In this document: in pieces, positions 25,310 through 37,200 of the stretch
Position numbering within the stretch: position 1 is the first letter of the stretch
Layout: each line of letters starts with the position of its first letter
Virus record (IMG/VR): IMGVR_UViG_3300027985_001318
Coordinates: 1 to 64,000 of that record
Reading direction: 5' to 3' (one strand)
From: a virus
DNA length: 64,000 nucleotides
Program-made: the position numbers and the translations under genes
Notes under the pieces: generated by a model
The model's database searches: none
Told to the model about the DNA's origin: nothing
Seen by the model: the letters and a program-made list of their open reading frames with translations, nothing else

Positions 25310-28300
25310 TTAATGTCTGAAGCCCATTTCTACTGGCAGTTCCTTACGGTCCTTCTCTCTAGTCGACTTACCGCCGGACTGCTTATCGGATGGTTTATTT
25401 TCCGCTGGCTTACCAGAGCGCTCCTCTCGGATACCCCGGATTTCTTTCAAGAGTTCAGTCAAAGTGACATCCATTGACTTACTTACTTCCAGATGTTCGG
25501 CAGTTATGTCTTTGAGTTCAGTCAATCCGCGACCTGTTTCTTTCGAAACAGAAGATCTTTGGATTTCACTAACCGCCTGCTGATTAACAACAGCAGTTTG
25601 ACCTCTATCGATTACACGATCCTGTCCTTTACTAACAGAGTTGTTAAAGGCAGTTCTTGAAACGGTATTGGTCTCGGTAGTGGCCGTAGTGCTCTGGCTT
25701 TGAGTATCTCCTCTAGGAGCTCTGAAAACCAGATCTGTCTCTTGCGCTGGCGGTGTACTAGTAACTGGTACATCGGCCATCGGGTTAGCACTGCCCCAAC
25801 TAGACGATGGACTGTCTGCTGAAGCTGTGCTGGAAGCCGCAGCGATAGCCGATGGGGCTTGACTATCGTTGTTTTTCACTGTATTGCTTTCAGTGGGTTC
25901 CGGTACTTTGGAAACATCGGCTTCTTTGCCAGTAGCAGCCATCTCCTTAGCAGCCATTCCGTATTTCTGACCGTGTCCGCTAACAAGACCATCGATATGC
26001 TGATAGACCTGAGCTACGGTACGAGGAACTTTGGATGGGGTGTAGAAGATGTTTTCGTTGTTTCTCGCTGCTTTAGGGAACAGCTCGACCGCGTTAGCAG
26101 TAGGTGAGGCCTTTAAGAGCTGGACCGCACCCTCACCGCCGAGGAAGTGTGCCAAATAGATATCGTCGTCGGTAGGCTCTCTACCAATACGGCTTCTCAA
26201 GTAGTTGAGGTTCTGCTTGAGATATTCGGCACCCATTAACGCGTTAGCGCGTGGATCTGTAGCAGGGGTATTAGGATCGATACCGTACTTAGCTCCGTAT
26301 TTCTGCAGCATCTCTGTCCAAGTACCGCTAATGAACTGGTAAAGTCCAACAGCAGAACCCTTCTTGGGACGGGCAGTCACCCTGAAGTTAGATTCGATGC
26401 TTGCCATCGTAGCCATCAGTCCAGGATCAACTCCAGCCATCTGAGCAGCGGCCATGATCAGGTCGCGAACCTTAGCCCAACCGTCTCCGCTAGGGATAGG
26501 TAGGGAGTTGATGTCGCCACCGGTACCGTTACCTGGATGGGTGACTGATCTACCACCACCCATGGTCTGATCACCACTAGTGTCTGGAGTAGCTCCGCCA
26601 CCAAACAGATTACCCCAGAAACCGCCCTTAGTAGAAACAGGCAGTGAGGAGTTTCCGTTGGCTGCTGGATTATAACCGGTATTACCGTAACCAGTACTAA
26701 TTGGACGTGAGAGATTGTACTGTCCGTAGTTGAGGCTGGTAGCTGACGGTTTTGCTACACCGGTTTTGCTATCGATGTTGAGTTCTTTGATTTTGTCTTC
26801 GTCAAGTTTCCCACGTAAAGCAGACATCAAAGGACTTACTGAGGACTGGTCAGTGTTTGGTTCTTGATCTGGGAACGGTGAAGCAGCCACCGACCAAACG
26901 GAAACTTCGTCTCCATTGATCTTAGCCACACTACCTACGATAACTTTGGCAACATCAACCAGGGCGGTTGGCTTCAGTTTCTCGTAAGCATTACCTGGAG
27001 TGGCATACTTATCTGCTTTTCTAATAGCCGAGCAGAAGTTCAACCACACCGGAGTAAACCGGTTAACAAACCAATACAACCAAACCGTACGGTGTTGCTC
27101 GTTGTTAGGATCGCAGTTGAAGTTAGTCGCGAACTTAGTGAACAGAGCAACCGGCTCTACATCCATACTTGCGTTATCAAACCAGCTATACTCCACCTTA
27201 TCAGTAAGGTATTGTTCGAGAGCTAAGGTGGCATTAACGTCCAGTACTTTAAGATCTGATAGACCATAAGCTCTGAGACGAATCCCTGCCAGGTCATCGA
27301 TCTTACGGTTTTGACCGCTCTGCCAGATGAATTCGCCGGAGGCGAATTTCAAACCCTTCGCTTTAGCTCGTTTAATTTCGGTTTCTGAATAGTAGGAAAG
27401 ATCTACGTCAGCCTTTTCGTCTTTCTTTACCCCCAGAGGTTTGGTGGCGTCTTGAGCAGCTGAAGCACCAGGGCGATAAATGCCCTTGGAATCAATCATG
27501 CTGTACTTGGCAGCCACCTTAGTGGATTTGTTAGGGAACTGCTTCACTATCTCGGCGATCTTGTTAGAGATCATCTGCTCCGTGATAGTAATTGGCGTGG
27601 TGGGGAACGGTGATGTAAAGATATCGTAAGCACCACCGCAGTCGCGAACCTTGGTTGCGAACTCACCCTTGAATTTGTCATCGATGCGATCAACGCGTTC
27701 AAGTTTGAGAGAAGGATCAAATGACTTCAGTGTTGCCACTGATTTCAGATAAACTGGTTTGAAACGCTGCGCAAACCAACCAGTCCAAGAACGTACTTGA
27801 TCCTGGTTTTTCGGGTCAACCCCGAACGGTTCTAACAGATCAGCGTATTCCAAATCGTCATCTAATGTCACCTCTCCTTTAGGGGAGATCTTGGTGTGAT
27901 CTTCCAGAGCCGACTCCAGGTTACGAATGACACTGACCTGATCCGACGAAGGATCGAAACCATATTGCATCATTCGAAGCTCGGTTAGCGGACCACCTCG
28001 CGATTGCCACCACTGATAACCCTTATAAGCACCGTAACCCACTGCAGCAACAGCAGCAGTGCCTAAGATCACCATACCTGCGGTGGTACCGGCAGCAGCC
28101 AAAGCGCCACCAGCCAAACTGACGAGAGCTCCTCGAATCACGTTAGTGAGTAAGAAACGACCGCCGGTAGCTACGACGCTCTCACCAATACCAGCCTCGC
28201 CTAACCCAAGTGCGGTTCTACCCCAACTAAAGGCAGTGCGTGCAGTCTGTGAGTTCTTCAACCAAGTAGCGGCTTGTCCAAAACCAGCCTTGGACTTTGA

Positions 28301-31300
28301 GAGTCCTTGCTTAGCAAGTTCTACAGCACCCTTACCGGTTTTGGAATTACCGAAACGATCCCAGAGTTTTTTCGCGTATTGCCCGAATCTGCCGAACTTA
28401 CCGCGAGCTCTAGGACCTCTACCTCTACCTCTACCTCTACCGCGCCCCCTACCTCTTCCTCGATCTTTGCGATCCGTATCGATATCGACATCGTCCATGA
28501 GATCGCCGGCGTCGTCGAGAAGATCAGATCCACCCTTGAGCTTCTTCAGCCACTCAAGCGGATTCAACCATTTCTTTAGGCCACCAACCAAACTCATAAT
28601 CCCACCGAGCACACCGCCAAGCATCCAGCCTAGCCAGGACTTCTCCTTATCCTTCGGTTCGTCTTTCTTCCCTCCCTTGAGACGGTCTTTAAGCTTAGCC
28701 GCTCGTTGACGTAAGATGTCAGCAACGGAGTTGTCTCGCACGCCATCGCCATTACTGTCAAACATACGCTTCTTGCCAGGCAAACGGTTATCGAGCAGGC
28801 TATGGATACGCTTCAGCCAGAAATTCGTTTTACCGGTACCGAACAGAGGCTCTTTGTCGCCGTCCTGCTTTTTCTTGAAGAGAGCTCCAAGACCTTCGAA
28901 AGGAACATCCTTGAGACGACCCAGAAAACCCATACCGGTATCGAGAACTTTCTTACCTACCCGCTTACCTGCTCTAAAAGCCGATGTAGCCAACCCAGCT
29001 AACTTGCGCACACCCCAAGTAGCCAACCCTACCAATCTAGCAGGCAGATTAGCCAAACGCCCACCAAAGCGATTTACAAGGCCGGCCTTGATATCTTCCA
29101 AAGTCAGAACAACATTACCAGCAGCATCAACTACCGGACCATCAATATCGGAATAACCCTTTATGACCTTACCAGTAGTTTTTGAGAAATACTGACCAGA
29201 AAGAATCAACCGAGCTAACAGTTTGGGGGTGCTCATGTCGCTCTTCGAATAAACGTCAAACGGCACGGTAAGTTTGTTGTAGACTCCCTTGATAGCGGAA
29301 ATAGCAAAACGACCTGGGGCGGTAACGATGCTTCTACCTACCCCGACCAACGAACCGGTTGCTTTCAGTATCTTGGCAATCATTCCAGTCCTGATACGCT
29401 TACCATTGACGTCAAATAACCCTTCTTTCAGCTGTTCGGCTGTGAGTAACAGGTTGCCGCTATGGTCACAAACAGGTCCCGAGATGTCATCGACGTAATC
29501 GATAACTTTACGGCTTTGGAAATCCAAGTACTCTCCGGCGCGGAAACCTGCGGCTGTAAGTACAGGTTCCTTTCTATCACGGATATAAACGTCCATTACT
29601 CGGGATTTCTTGTACAAGCTCTCGAACAGTGTCCGTTTCTTACCGAAAAAGAGCATGGCTTGCTCTTTTCTCTTTTTGAACTCTTTGTTCAAATTGCCGT
29701 TACTGAAAACTTTACCGTATCGATCGACGACGTCTTTCTTAAGTTCATCGTACTTGACAACAACATTGCCCTTTGCGTCGAGCACGTCTGAACTAATATC
29801 ATCCCAGGACTTAAGGACTTTGTTAGTAGCTGAGTCGTAATACTCTCCAGCTCGTAACTTAGCCAGTTCCAGAACAGGACTATTAATACCTTTCCTGTAC
29901 AGATCACCGACCCCGGCCTTAATTAAACCAGCCTTTTGACGCAGGTAGTCGATACCGCCACCAACACCACGGAACGGGGCAGCTATTACACCGCCTGCCA
30001 AACGACCCGCCAGTTTGGTAGTACCCCAACCGAATCTACCGGCTTGTTTGCCCAGCCACCAGCCAGCTTTACTGGTACCAATGCCAGTACGCCAACCGAG
30101 CTTTCCGACACCAGCGCCGAGAGAAAGAGCTGAGTCAGTCAGCCAGCCAACCGCACCACCAAAGCTACGCTTATGGCCTTGTCCGGAGGAGGGGATCCCC
30201 CCTCCGGTATTATCTTGTTTCTTTTGGAGAAATGAGAAAATTTCCCCTACCAGTTTATTTGTCTCTTCAACCCTACTGCTAGATGAGTTAGCCTTGATGG
30301 CTTCGACCAATCTGCTGGTACTTTCGTTGAGCGTGTCTTCAAAGCGGTCGCCAAGACCAGCCTCCAACCTTACTTGTCCGGCTTCTTGCTTTGGAGCCGG
30401 AGTAGGCGAAGGGGTAGACGGATCACGATCACCACCAGAGAGACGATTGCTAACGAGAGGAGGCATAGGCCCATTACGGCTACCCTGCTCGTTGCTTTCA
30501 GTTCTTCCGTCACTGCTATTTTCTCCAGTATTACCGGCAACACCAGTATAACGTTTTAAGAGGTATCGAGAATCCACCAAATCGTTGGTACGATCTTTAT
30601 ACAACAGCCCAAGGTCGCGCAACACGTCGCGATGACCCGTATTTGCGTACTTGTTAACACTTTCACCTACGTTAGGCAGATAGCGCGACAGGGCAGTAAA
30701 GAGTGCGTCGTCGCGATTACGATTGGTTTGGGCTCGCTCGCCCTTACCCATCTTACCATCCCAATCGATTTCATAACGATCTTGGAACAGTGCCCGTAGT
30801 TCTTGTCGCACCTCCTCGTCTACGTCAGGACCCCAGAACTCGTCTGAGGCATATTTCTCCGGGTCGTACCGACCACCATCGATGCTGTGTTGCAAGAGAC
30901 GCTCTTTAAGAGCTTTGTTGGCCGAGGCCGACAATTTGTCTTGCCCGCCAGCTAAGTGGTCTGAGAGACGCTGTAAAGACTCATCAGTGTACTTAAGAGA
31001 ACCCTGGGAAAGAATTTTGTTACCGACGTCTTCTTTTAACTGATCATAGCCAGTGAATTCTTGACGTTCGGCATTCCATACGAGTCTCTGACCCAACGTA
31101 CCGGTACGAAGCCCCTCTAGAGACTGCAACTGGCGCGATAACAGGCCGGGAATGATTTCGTTGATGGATTGATGGGTTTGATTATCGAACCTTGCTGATT
31201 CGAAAGCTTTGTTGACCCCGTTGTTCTCGACCAGTGTCTGGTTGCGATAAGTTGGCAGGTTCCACTTAAGCATGTCTACTAAAGCGGCACCGGGTCTACT

Positions 31301-32521
31301 CCAGTCAGTATCTGACTTGGCGAATTCGTCAATGTACCCGGCCTTATTACGGATAGCGTAAGCTAACTTCTGTCCGTTAGCTACTATCGTTGGGTTGTTG
31401 TCGGTGAACTTTCTGACATGTTTTCCAACCTTAGAACCAAGCCAGTCAGCCAGGTAACCGCCAGCCATGCGACCAGCCATAGTGCGACGCATGTCGTTGG
31501 GATCTTGACCCATATCGGCAGCCATTTCTTCAGCTGACTGCATGTCTTCGAAGAACTGACCAGCACTAGACAAATTATCGGAGAAACCCTGCGCCGCATC
31601 TAGTGTGCTTTCCCGGATGTTTTCAAAGATACGTTCCAGGAAATTACCAGACCATTGACTGAAGCTTTCGCCAACTTTACCTATCATCTTGTCACGCAGA
31701 TACTTCTTACCTTCTTCGGTAGTGTTCTGCTTGACGTATTCTGGCAAGCCGGTGTTTTTAGCAATGGCTGCCAGGTTTTCGATGACAGTCTTAGAGCTAT
31801 TACCTAGCAAATCATAGGTATCTCGTTGGACGAAGTAACTACGATACTGGAGCTCCAGGGACTTGCGTTGATATTTGTAAACGATGTTGTCACGGAAACC
31901 AGCGGCTCGGTTTTCCAGATCTGCTATTTGTTGCAGTAAGGTAATCGTGCCGGTGTGACGTTTGTCTTCTTTGGTTTCGCGGATCGAAGCCTCAGCAGAT
32001 TGTCGCTCAGCGACATAAGCCTGTTGTTCAATCTGGGTTTCAAAGACATCTTTCAAACTATCATTTATTGTGGCTTCGTCCTGGGCGCGCTGGCTTTTAA
32101 CCCGGCTTTCTTCAGGATCTTCACCAAGTTCCTTAAGCTTATTTACGACGCTATCAGGAAGGTATTTCTCCACTTTCGGTAATAGGCTCTTTGTCGCGCG
32201 AGCAAAGTCGCGCATACCGGGCTTGATTACCTGAGTGGCTTCATTGTATAGACTACGGCTTTTGCCGTAGATATTTGCACTTAATTCGACAGCATCGCCG
32301 TACCCATCGGGTAGGGCTGCGCGGACAAAGTTTTTAACGAACTTGGAGTCCGTAACTGTGTCTTTAGCGCCCTCCAGCACTGCGTCCTTTACCTTAGTGG
32401 TTGGGGTACGATCATCAGCTGGCGGGTCTGTGTCGAACGAATCGAAGTCATCGAAATTATCGAAGTCTTGATTGTCATCGTCGAGTTCGAACTCGTCTGA
32501 ATTGTTACCTTTATTAGCCAT
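25310..32521 (-). CDS. Giant tail-associated virion protein with lytic transglycosylase domain (2403 aa)
   Basis: Largest gene here; the counterpart of phiKZ gp181 by size, domain and position. Order of parts: acidic N-terminus (DEFELDDDNQDFDNFDDF); helical segments; three related ~60-residue modules at about 874-930, 980-1040 and 1098-1160 (each with AGEY or SGQY, a D-G-NVV-type turn and an ELK/EQLKEGL-like helix); DSNGDGVRDN calcium-loop-like motif; an RG dipeptide run near 1355-1375; two hydrophobic segments around 1468-1505; a duplicated ~90-residue domain; and a soluble lytic transglycosylase domain at about 2020-2170 with catalytic Glu2043 in ASIESNF and GLYQFISGTW. The enzyme would cut peptidoglycan during DNA entry. 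Start at 32521 (AAGGGTG upstream) is preferred over an upstream in-frame ATG. Confidence 0.85.
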   Translation of the reverse strand: MANKGNNSDEFELDDDNQDFDNFDDFDSFDTDPPADDRTPTTKVKDAVLEGAKDTVTDSKFVKNFVRAALPDGYGDAVELSANIYGKSRSLYNEATQVIKPGMRDFARATKSLLPKVEKYLPDSVVNKLKELGEDPEESRVKSQRAQDEATINDSLKDVFETQIEQQAYVAERQSAEASIRETKEDKRHTGTITLLQQIADLENRAAGFRDNIVYKYQRKSLELQYRSYFVQRDTYDLLGNSSKTVIENLAAIAKNTGLPEYVKQNTTEEGKKYLRDKMIGKVGESFSQWSGNFLERIFENIRESTLDAAQGFSDNLSSAGQFFEDMQSAEEMAADMGQDPNDMRRTMAGRMAGGYLADWLGSKVGKHVRKFTDNNPTIVANGQKLAYAIRNKAGYIDEFAKSDTDWSRPGAALVDMLKWNLPTYRNQTLVENNGVNKAFESARFDNQTHQSINEIIPGLLSRQLQSLEGLRTGTLGQRLVWNAERQEFTGYDQLKEDVGNKILSQGSLKYTDESLQRLSDHLAGGQDKLSASANKALKERLLQHSIDGGRYDPEKYASDEFWGPDVDEEVRQELRALFQDRYEIDWDGKMGKGERAQTNRNRDDALFTALSRYLPNVGESVNKYANTGHRDVLRDLGLLYKDRTNDLVDSRYLLKRYTGVAGNTGENSSDGRTESNEQGSRNGPMPPLVSNRLSGGDRDPSTPSPTPAPKQEAGQVRLEAGLGDRFEDTLNESTSRLVEAIKANSSSSRVEETNKLVGEIFSFLQKKQDNTGGGIPSSGQGHKRSFGGAVGWLTDSALSLGAGVGKLGWRTGIGTSKAGWWLGKQAGRFGWGTTKLAGRLAGGVIAAPFRGVGGGIDYLRQKAGLIKAGVGDLYRKGINSPVLELAKLRAGEYYDSATNKVLKSWDDISSDVLDAKGNVVVKYDELKKDVVDRYGKVFSNGNLNKEFKKRKEQAMLFFGKKRTLFESLYKKSRVMDVYIRDRKEPVLTAAGFRAGEYLDFQSRKVIDYVDDISGPVCDHSGNLLLTAEQLKEGLFDVNGKRIRTGMIAKILKATGSLVGVGRSIVTAPGRFAISAIKGVYNKLTVPFDVYSKSDMSTPKLLARLILSGQYFSKTTGKVIKGYSDIDGPVVDAAGNVVLTLEDIKAGLVNRFGGRLANLPARLVGLATWGVRKLAGLATSAFRAGKRVGKKVLDTGMGFLGRLKDVPFEGLGALFKKKQDGDKEPLFGTGKTNFWLKRIHSLLDNRLPGKKRMFDSNGDGVRDNSVADILRQRAAKLKDRLKGGKKDEPKDKEKSWLGWMLGGVLGGIMSLVGGLKKWLNPLEWLKKLKGGSDLLDDAGDLMDDVDIDTDRKDRGRGRGRGRGRGRGRGPRARGKFGRFGQYAKKLWDRFGNSKTGKGAVELAKQGLSKSKAGFGQAATWLKNSQTARTAFSWGRTALGLGEAGIGESVVATGGRFLLTNVIRGALVSLAGGALAAAGTTAGMVILGTAAVAAVGYGAYKGYQWWQSRGGPLTELRMMQYGFDPSSDQVSVIRNLESALEDHTKISPKGEVTLDDDLEYADLLEPFGVDPKNQDQVRSWTGWFAQRFKPVYLKSVATLKSFDPSLKLERVDRIDDKFKGEFATKVRDCGGAYDIFTSPFPTTPITITEQMISNKIAEIVKQFPNKSTKVAAKYSMIDSKGIYRPGASAAQDATKPLGVKKDEKADVDLSYYSETEIKRAKAKGLKFASGEFIWQSGQNRKIDDLAGIRLRAYGLSDLKVLDVNATLALEQYLTDKVEYSWFDNASMDVEPVALFTKFATNFNCDPNNEQHRTVWLYWFVNRFTPVWLNFCSAIRKADKYATPGNAYEKLKPTALVDVAKVIVGSVAKINGDEVSVWSVAASPFPDQEPNTDQSSVSPLMSALRGKLDEDKIKELNIDSKTGVAKPSATSLNYGQYNLSRPISTGYGNTGYNPAANGNSSLPVSTKGGFWGNLFGGGATPDTSGDQTMGGGRSVTHPGNGTGGDINSLPIPSGDGWAKVRDLIMAAAQMAGVDPGLMATMASIESNFRVTARPKKGSAVGLYQFISGTWTEMLQKYGAKYGIDPNTPATDPRANALMGAEYLKQNLNYLRSRIGREPTDDDIYLAHFLGGEGAVQLLKASPTANAVELFPKAARNNENIFYTPSKVPRTVAQVYQHIDGLVSGHGQKYGMAAKEMAATGKEADVSKVPEPTESNTVKNNDSQAPSAIAAASSTASADSPSSSWGSANPMADVPVTSTPPAQETDLVFRAPRGDTQSQSTTATTETNTVSRTAFNNSVSKGQDRVIDRGQTAVVNQQAVSEIQRSSVSKETGRGLTELKDITAEHLEVSKSMDVTLTELLKEIRGIREERSGKPAENKPSDKQSGGKSTREKDRKELPVEMGFRH
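28395..28460 (-). repeat. CTACCT hexamer run encoding Arg-Gly repeats
   Basis: Plus-strand CTACCT units in tandem, interrupted by CGCGCCCCC. In frame it encodes about ten Arg-Gly pairs within the giant virion gene. Such simple repeats can vary in copy number by slippage while keeping the frame. Confidence 0.8.
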
Positions 32522-32587
32522 TTTTTGCACCCTTGCAAATAAGATAAGGCTGAATCTACTCATACCTTTTATCGAGTTGAGGCTACC

Positions 32588-34222
32588 ATGGCAAATCGTC
32601 CACCACTTAATCTCTCGATACTGAAACCCACAAAAGAGATGTTGCAGACTTTACGTCCAGTAAAAGTTTCCGATATTTTCGATGGGATGTCCACTAACTT
32701 CCATGAAGATGGGCTTTTCAGTGTCTCTACTTTTGGCCGGGTCGGCTCTGACGAACGAGATAAACGTTTCGGCTTTATCAACATCAAGGTACCGATTTTT
32801 CACCCGCTCCTTTACAAGCGCCTGATGTCATTAAAGGCGCTTTATAGCACTGTTATTTCGGGCAAGAGCTTTGCGAAATGGGACCCGATATCTAACGATC
32901 TGGTACTAGCCAGACCAGATGACGAGGGAGCCGGTACCGGCTTTGGGTTCTTTGTAGAGCACTGGGAGAAGATTCGTTTCCATACTACTCAGTCTCTGCA
33001 GCGACAGATGAAGATCGAAGTTATTGAACGGAATCGTCATAAGGCATTGACCGACAAGATCTTGGTGTTACCTGCTGGCTTGCGAGACATTGAGATCGAT
33101 GCCGATGGTCGGAAAGTCGAGGACGAACTTAACAATCCGTATCGTCGTTTGATAGCCGTTTCTAATACCATACCCGATAGTATTTCTGATTTCAACGCTC
33201 CATTCCTGGACAGTTCCAAGCGTAGCTTGCAAACCTCTTTTGGTTTGGTCTACGAAATGATCAACCAGATCCTTTACGGGAAGAAAGGCTTTATCCAAGC
33301 CAAATGGGCAAGTCGTCGAATCTTCAATGGTACTCGTAACGTTATTAGTACCATGGAAACTGCATCTGAAGTTTTCGATGGGCCGCGAAGTGCTGACTTG
33401 CAAGACACTCAGATTGGTTTGTTGCAGACCATGAAATCCGCATTGCCGGTAGCTGTGCACTGCTTAATGACCGGATGGCTGTCTCAGGTGTTTGGTAACG
33501 CCGATCAGAGCGCGGTGTTGGTTAATCCGAAAACCTGGCACGCCGAATACGTAGATGTGGACGTCGATACTATCGATCGTTGGACTACTGCCGAAGGTCT
33601 CGAGAAAGCTATTGAGCGTTTCAGCGAAACCAAGATCCGTCAAAGACCTCTTCGCATCGATGGGTACTATGTTGGATTGGTTTATGTAGATGAAAAGCAC
33701 TTCAGGATCTTCAACGACATTGATCAGCTTCCGAAACATCTAGATAAAAAGAACGTACATCCGATGACTATGACTGAGTTGATGTATCTGTCAGGTTATC
33801 GGCGCTGGTATGAGCTTTACACTTTCGGTACTCGATTCCCTGTAGCTGAATTAGGTAGTATGTACCCGTCTCGGGTGTATACTCGGACTACAGTCATAGC
33901 CTCTGCTAAAGAAGAGTTGGATGAAAACTGGGAACCGAAGGGCAAAGAATTCGTTGCAAAGGAGTTTCCTGTATCCGATCTCACCGCTCCTTTCATGGAC
34001 TCGCAAGCACCACATCCAAGTAACCTGAAGAACTTACAAGGTGACCACGACGGCGATACAATGTCTTGCGATACCGTCTATATCCAGGAGTCTATCGAGG
34101 AAGTTAAGAACTATCTCAACAGTTTGGCATCGATCATGACGCCGTCTGGTAAAATCTATACTCCGGCCAATACCGACACCATCGAACTGGTGTTGCGTAA
34201 CATATTGAGAACTCCGAAATGA
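32588..34222 (+). CDS. RNA polymerase beta' subunit, N-terminal piece with DxDGD centre (544 aa)
   Basis: The first 80 residues (EDGLFSVSTFGRVG then FGFINIKVPIFHPLLYKRL) match the bacterial beta' N-terminal pattern GLF-IFGP followed by GHIELASPVAH-WF, without the zinc cysteines. Near the end, NLQGDHDGDTMSCD carries Asp486, Asp488 and Asp490. These correspond to the NADFDGD loop that holds the catalytic magnesium. The bridge helix, trigger loop and later parts are absent and must be encoded elsewhere, as in phiKZ-like split polymerases. Position next to the virion giant suggests the virion-packaged polymerase that makes early transcripts. GAGG precedes the ATG; overlaps the beta gene by 4 nt. 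Confidence 0.8.
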   Translation: MANRPPLNLSILKPTKEMLQTLRPVKVSDIFDGMSTNFHEDGLFSVSTFGRVGSDERDKRFGFINIKVPIFHPLLYKRLMSLKALYSTVISGKSFAKWDPISNDLVLARPDDEGAGTGFGFFVEHWEKIRFHTTQSLQRQMKIEVIERNRHKALTDKILVLPAGLRDIEIDADGRKVEDELNNPYRRLIAVSNTIPDSISDFNAPFLDSSKRSLQTSFGLVYEMINQILYGKKGFIQAKWASRRIFNGTRNVISTMETASEVFDGPRSADLQDTQIGLLQTMKSALPVAVHCLMTGWLSQVFGNADQSAVLVNPKTWHAEYVDVDVDTIDRWTTAEGLEKAIERFSETKIRQRPLRIDGYYVGLVYVDEKHFRIFNDIDQLPKHLDKKNVHPMTMTELMYLSGYRRWYELYTFGTRFPVAELGSMYPSRVYTRTTVIASAKEELDENWEPKGKEFVAKEFPVSDLTAPFMDSQAPHPSNLKNLQGDHDGDTMSCDTVYIQESIEEVKNYLNSLASIMTPSGKIYTPANTDTIELVLRNILRTPK

Positions 34223-37200
34223 TTACTTATCAGCAGTTTTATCGTCGTTATGGGGTAAGAAAGCTGGAAGAGTTGTTGGTATTCAAACAGAAACCCCTGC
34301 GTGGGTGTTTGCTACCGAATCGTCCGGTTATTCATTTACTCCCGAGCAATCTACAAGAAACCAAAGTAGACATGAATGACTACTTCATTTCTTCGCAGAA
34401 GGGACTGACTTACTGCATTCATCAAACTGAGCTGAAATCGGAAATTGGTAACCCGGTCAGAAACTCTGTAAACGCTCAGGGTCTTGTACGTCAGCTGGAG
34501 AAAACACAGCGCAGCTTGCGGCGAGTTCGACAATTCGAAACCGTTAATCGCGATCAGCGGGCGGCTTTGATTGTTAACTATTCGCCATTGCAAGCACTCT
34601 ATCGTTATCGAATTAGTTTCCTTACCAGCTGGCAGCGTTGGGCAAATATTTTCGCAACAATGACTGCTAACATCAGCGAGCTCTCCAAAGAGACAGACCG
34701 TCATCACTATCTGCGTTTTGACATTCCTGAGTTTCTCCCTTCTATTTCTGCTCTGCGGATGGGTGCTCGTGGGATGTCTAAAATGGTGGTGGAAACACTC
34801 CGTACACCGGAGGCGTTCTTTTTGCTGGAGTTGTGGAAGTGGTCTATTCGTGAACCTTCTTTGTTTGACGGTTTGCCGAAAGAACATCTCGACAAGTTTA
34901 CTCTGCTGATAGTCGACGGCGATCGTTTTGGTAGCCTCAACTTTGGTCAGTTGTCTGAGTGGCGCGAAGCTGGTACCCGGGTAGATGAAAACGGAGAAGT
35001 GCGTTCAGTAGGTAACTTTTCTCGTCAACTGCTCTATCTGTTCGTACAGTTCGTTAAAGGGCGTACCGCAGATCCAGCAACGAACGATCTCAAAGAGACA
35101 CCAGCAGAAACCAAGGAGCTTGAAGATACGCTCAACCATCTCTCTGGCGACGATGAGAGCGATAACCAAGCCGCAGAAGAAATCATGGAAGAAGATGCTG
35201 AGCAGGCTGAAGAAGATCTCGATAAACTGGTAGAAGAGATCAACGAGCAAGCTAGCGAATTAGATAATGATTTCGATATCGAAGACGATTCTGTTTTCGA
35301 AACAGCCGGGCCGGTAAAGAAGGAAACTAGCAACACCAGTAATGGCGGTAGCCTTGATGTAACAAAGGCTCCGGAGACTGGAGTTCAGCGAAAAGTCGAA
35401 GAACTCAGTAAAACAGGGATTCTTTCGGCGGCTGAACAAAAGCGGTATCATAAGCTATCGGAAACTTACTTGCGGCTACCTAACCCTTACGGAAAGGGTA
35501 CGATTGCCGAAGCGATCGCTTACGACCCGATGGAAACCAAGATAGATCCGGCAGCTACCAGGTTGGAAGATATCGAAGGCGTGCTTGATAAAAGTATGCT
35601 CAACGATACCCTCACTGTGTTTGATGAGGAATATATCACGAAAGTATTGCATCGCGATATACTTCGCTCAGTAATGGCTTTCCAACGCGATGGTACTTCA
35701 ATTACCGACATCAAAGTAACTCGTGTAGTCGATGCCGTAAACAAGTATGATGTTATCACTCTGAGACTTCAACCGGTGAACGGTAAGCCAACCACTCTGA
35801 ACATTAAAGTTCAAGTGATCGAGAAGGACGGTACTTGGGTAGCTGATGGTGTTAACTATCGACTGCGGAAACAACGTCGCGAATACCCCATCGTAAAAAC
35901 GGCTCCGGATCAAGTAGCTCTTTCCAGCTATCTTGGTAAGTTGTTCATTAGTCGTAGCAGTAAGGTAGTACATGACTTTGACCGCTGGATGCAGGCGCAA
36001 ATCATCGGAGCAGTAATGGCTGGTGATAGCCAAATCAGTTCTATCAGCTATCGAGCACATCGCAGTAAAGCAGTTATCCCCCCGCTACCTAGGATTTATA
36101 CTGGGCTAGCCAAGCGTTTTAACGCTTTCACCGCTAACGGTTATCGTGTCTTTATTGACTATGTAAACCGTAATGAGTTCTTTACCGAAAAAGAGCTTTC
36201 AGTGGAACAGGCCAATCCTGGATTGGTATTGTTCGCTAAAGGCGTAGATGCTGGAATCAAGGATCAGTTATTGTTGGTTGACGATAACGGTACGATTTAC
36301 TCTGTCGGTAAGGCCGGTCTTGCGGTTTATGGAGATATCAGCACTTTAACTGGTATTGATCTATCCAAGGCTCCGCTGCAGCAAGACGTGATCAAATTGC
36401 TCGGTAAGAATGTTCCACTCGGGGCAGTAATTTGCTACTACTTTGGTTTGGATCAAGCCATTACCAAACTTGGCGCTAAAGTACGTCGCGTCCAACGTGG
36501 TAGCAAAATAGAATTGGAATCCGATGAATACGCCATTCGATTCCAAGACCAAGTTCTGGTCTTCTCTAAGCAAGACCGTGCCGCCAGTTTGTTGTTTGCT
36601 GGTTTCAACACGTTTGCTAGACAGATCAACTGTTATCCTGTTGCCGAGTACAACAAGAAAGATATCTACCTGAACCTCTTCGAGAGTATCGGGTTAGGTG
36701 TCCGCTATCTTCGTGAGCTCGATCATCTGGATCGTTATTTCATCGATCCCATGACTCTGAAGATTCTTGTTGAACATAACGAACCTACTGACTTTGTTGG
36801 TTTGTTGTTAAAGGCCAATGAGTTGCTGACTACGGATTACGTGGAGAAGAAACGTCGGATGTTGAAGGGCTATGAACGGGTTGCTGCTGCGGTCTATCGC
36901 GAAGTGGCTCAGTCTAGCCGTAACTACAACTCGCGGCCGACGTCTCCCCGCTATGGCGTTGATCTTAAGCCTACGGCGATCTGGCAGGCTATCCAACAGG
37001 ACCCGAGTATCTCTCAGGTACAGAACATCAACCCGATCCACAACCTTAAGGAACAGGAAGCAGTTACTGAAGGCGGTACTGGTGGTCGTAGTAGTCGAAC
37101 TGTGACAGCTGAACATCGGGCTTACGATAAGGACGACTTTGGGGTTATCTCAGAGGCAACTGTCGATAGTTCCGAAGTGGCCATCTCTACTTCCACTTCA

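Noticed and set aside
28059-28709. 216-codon plus frame rich in Pro/Leu/Arg
   Set aside because: Antisense shadow of the Arg-Gly and Lys-rich part of the giant virion gene; no start signal.
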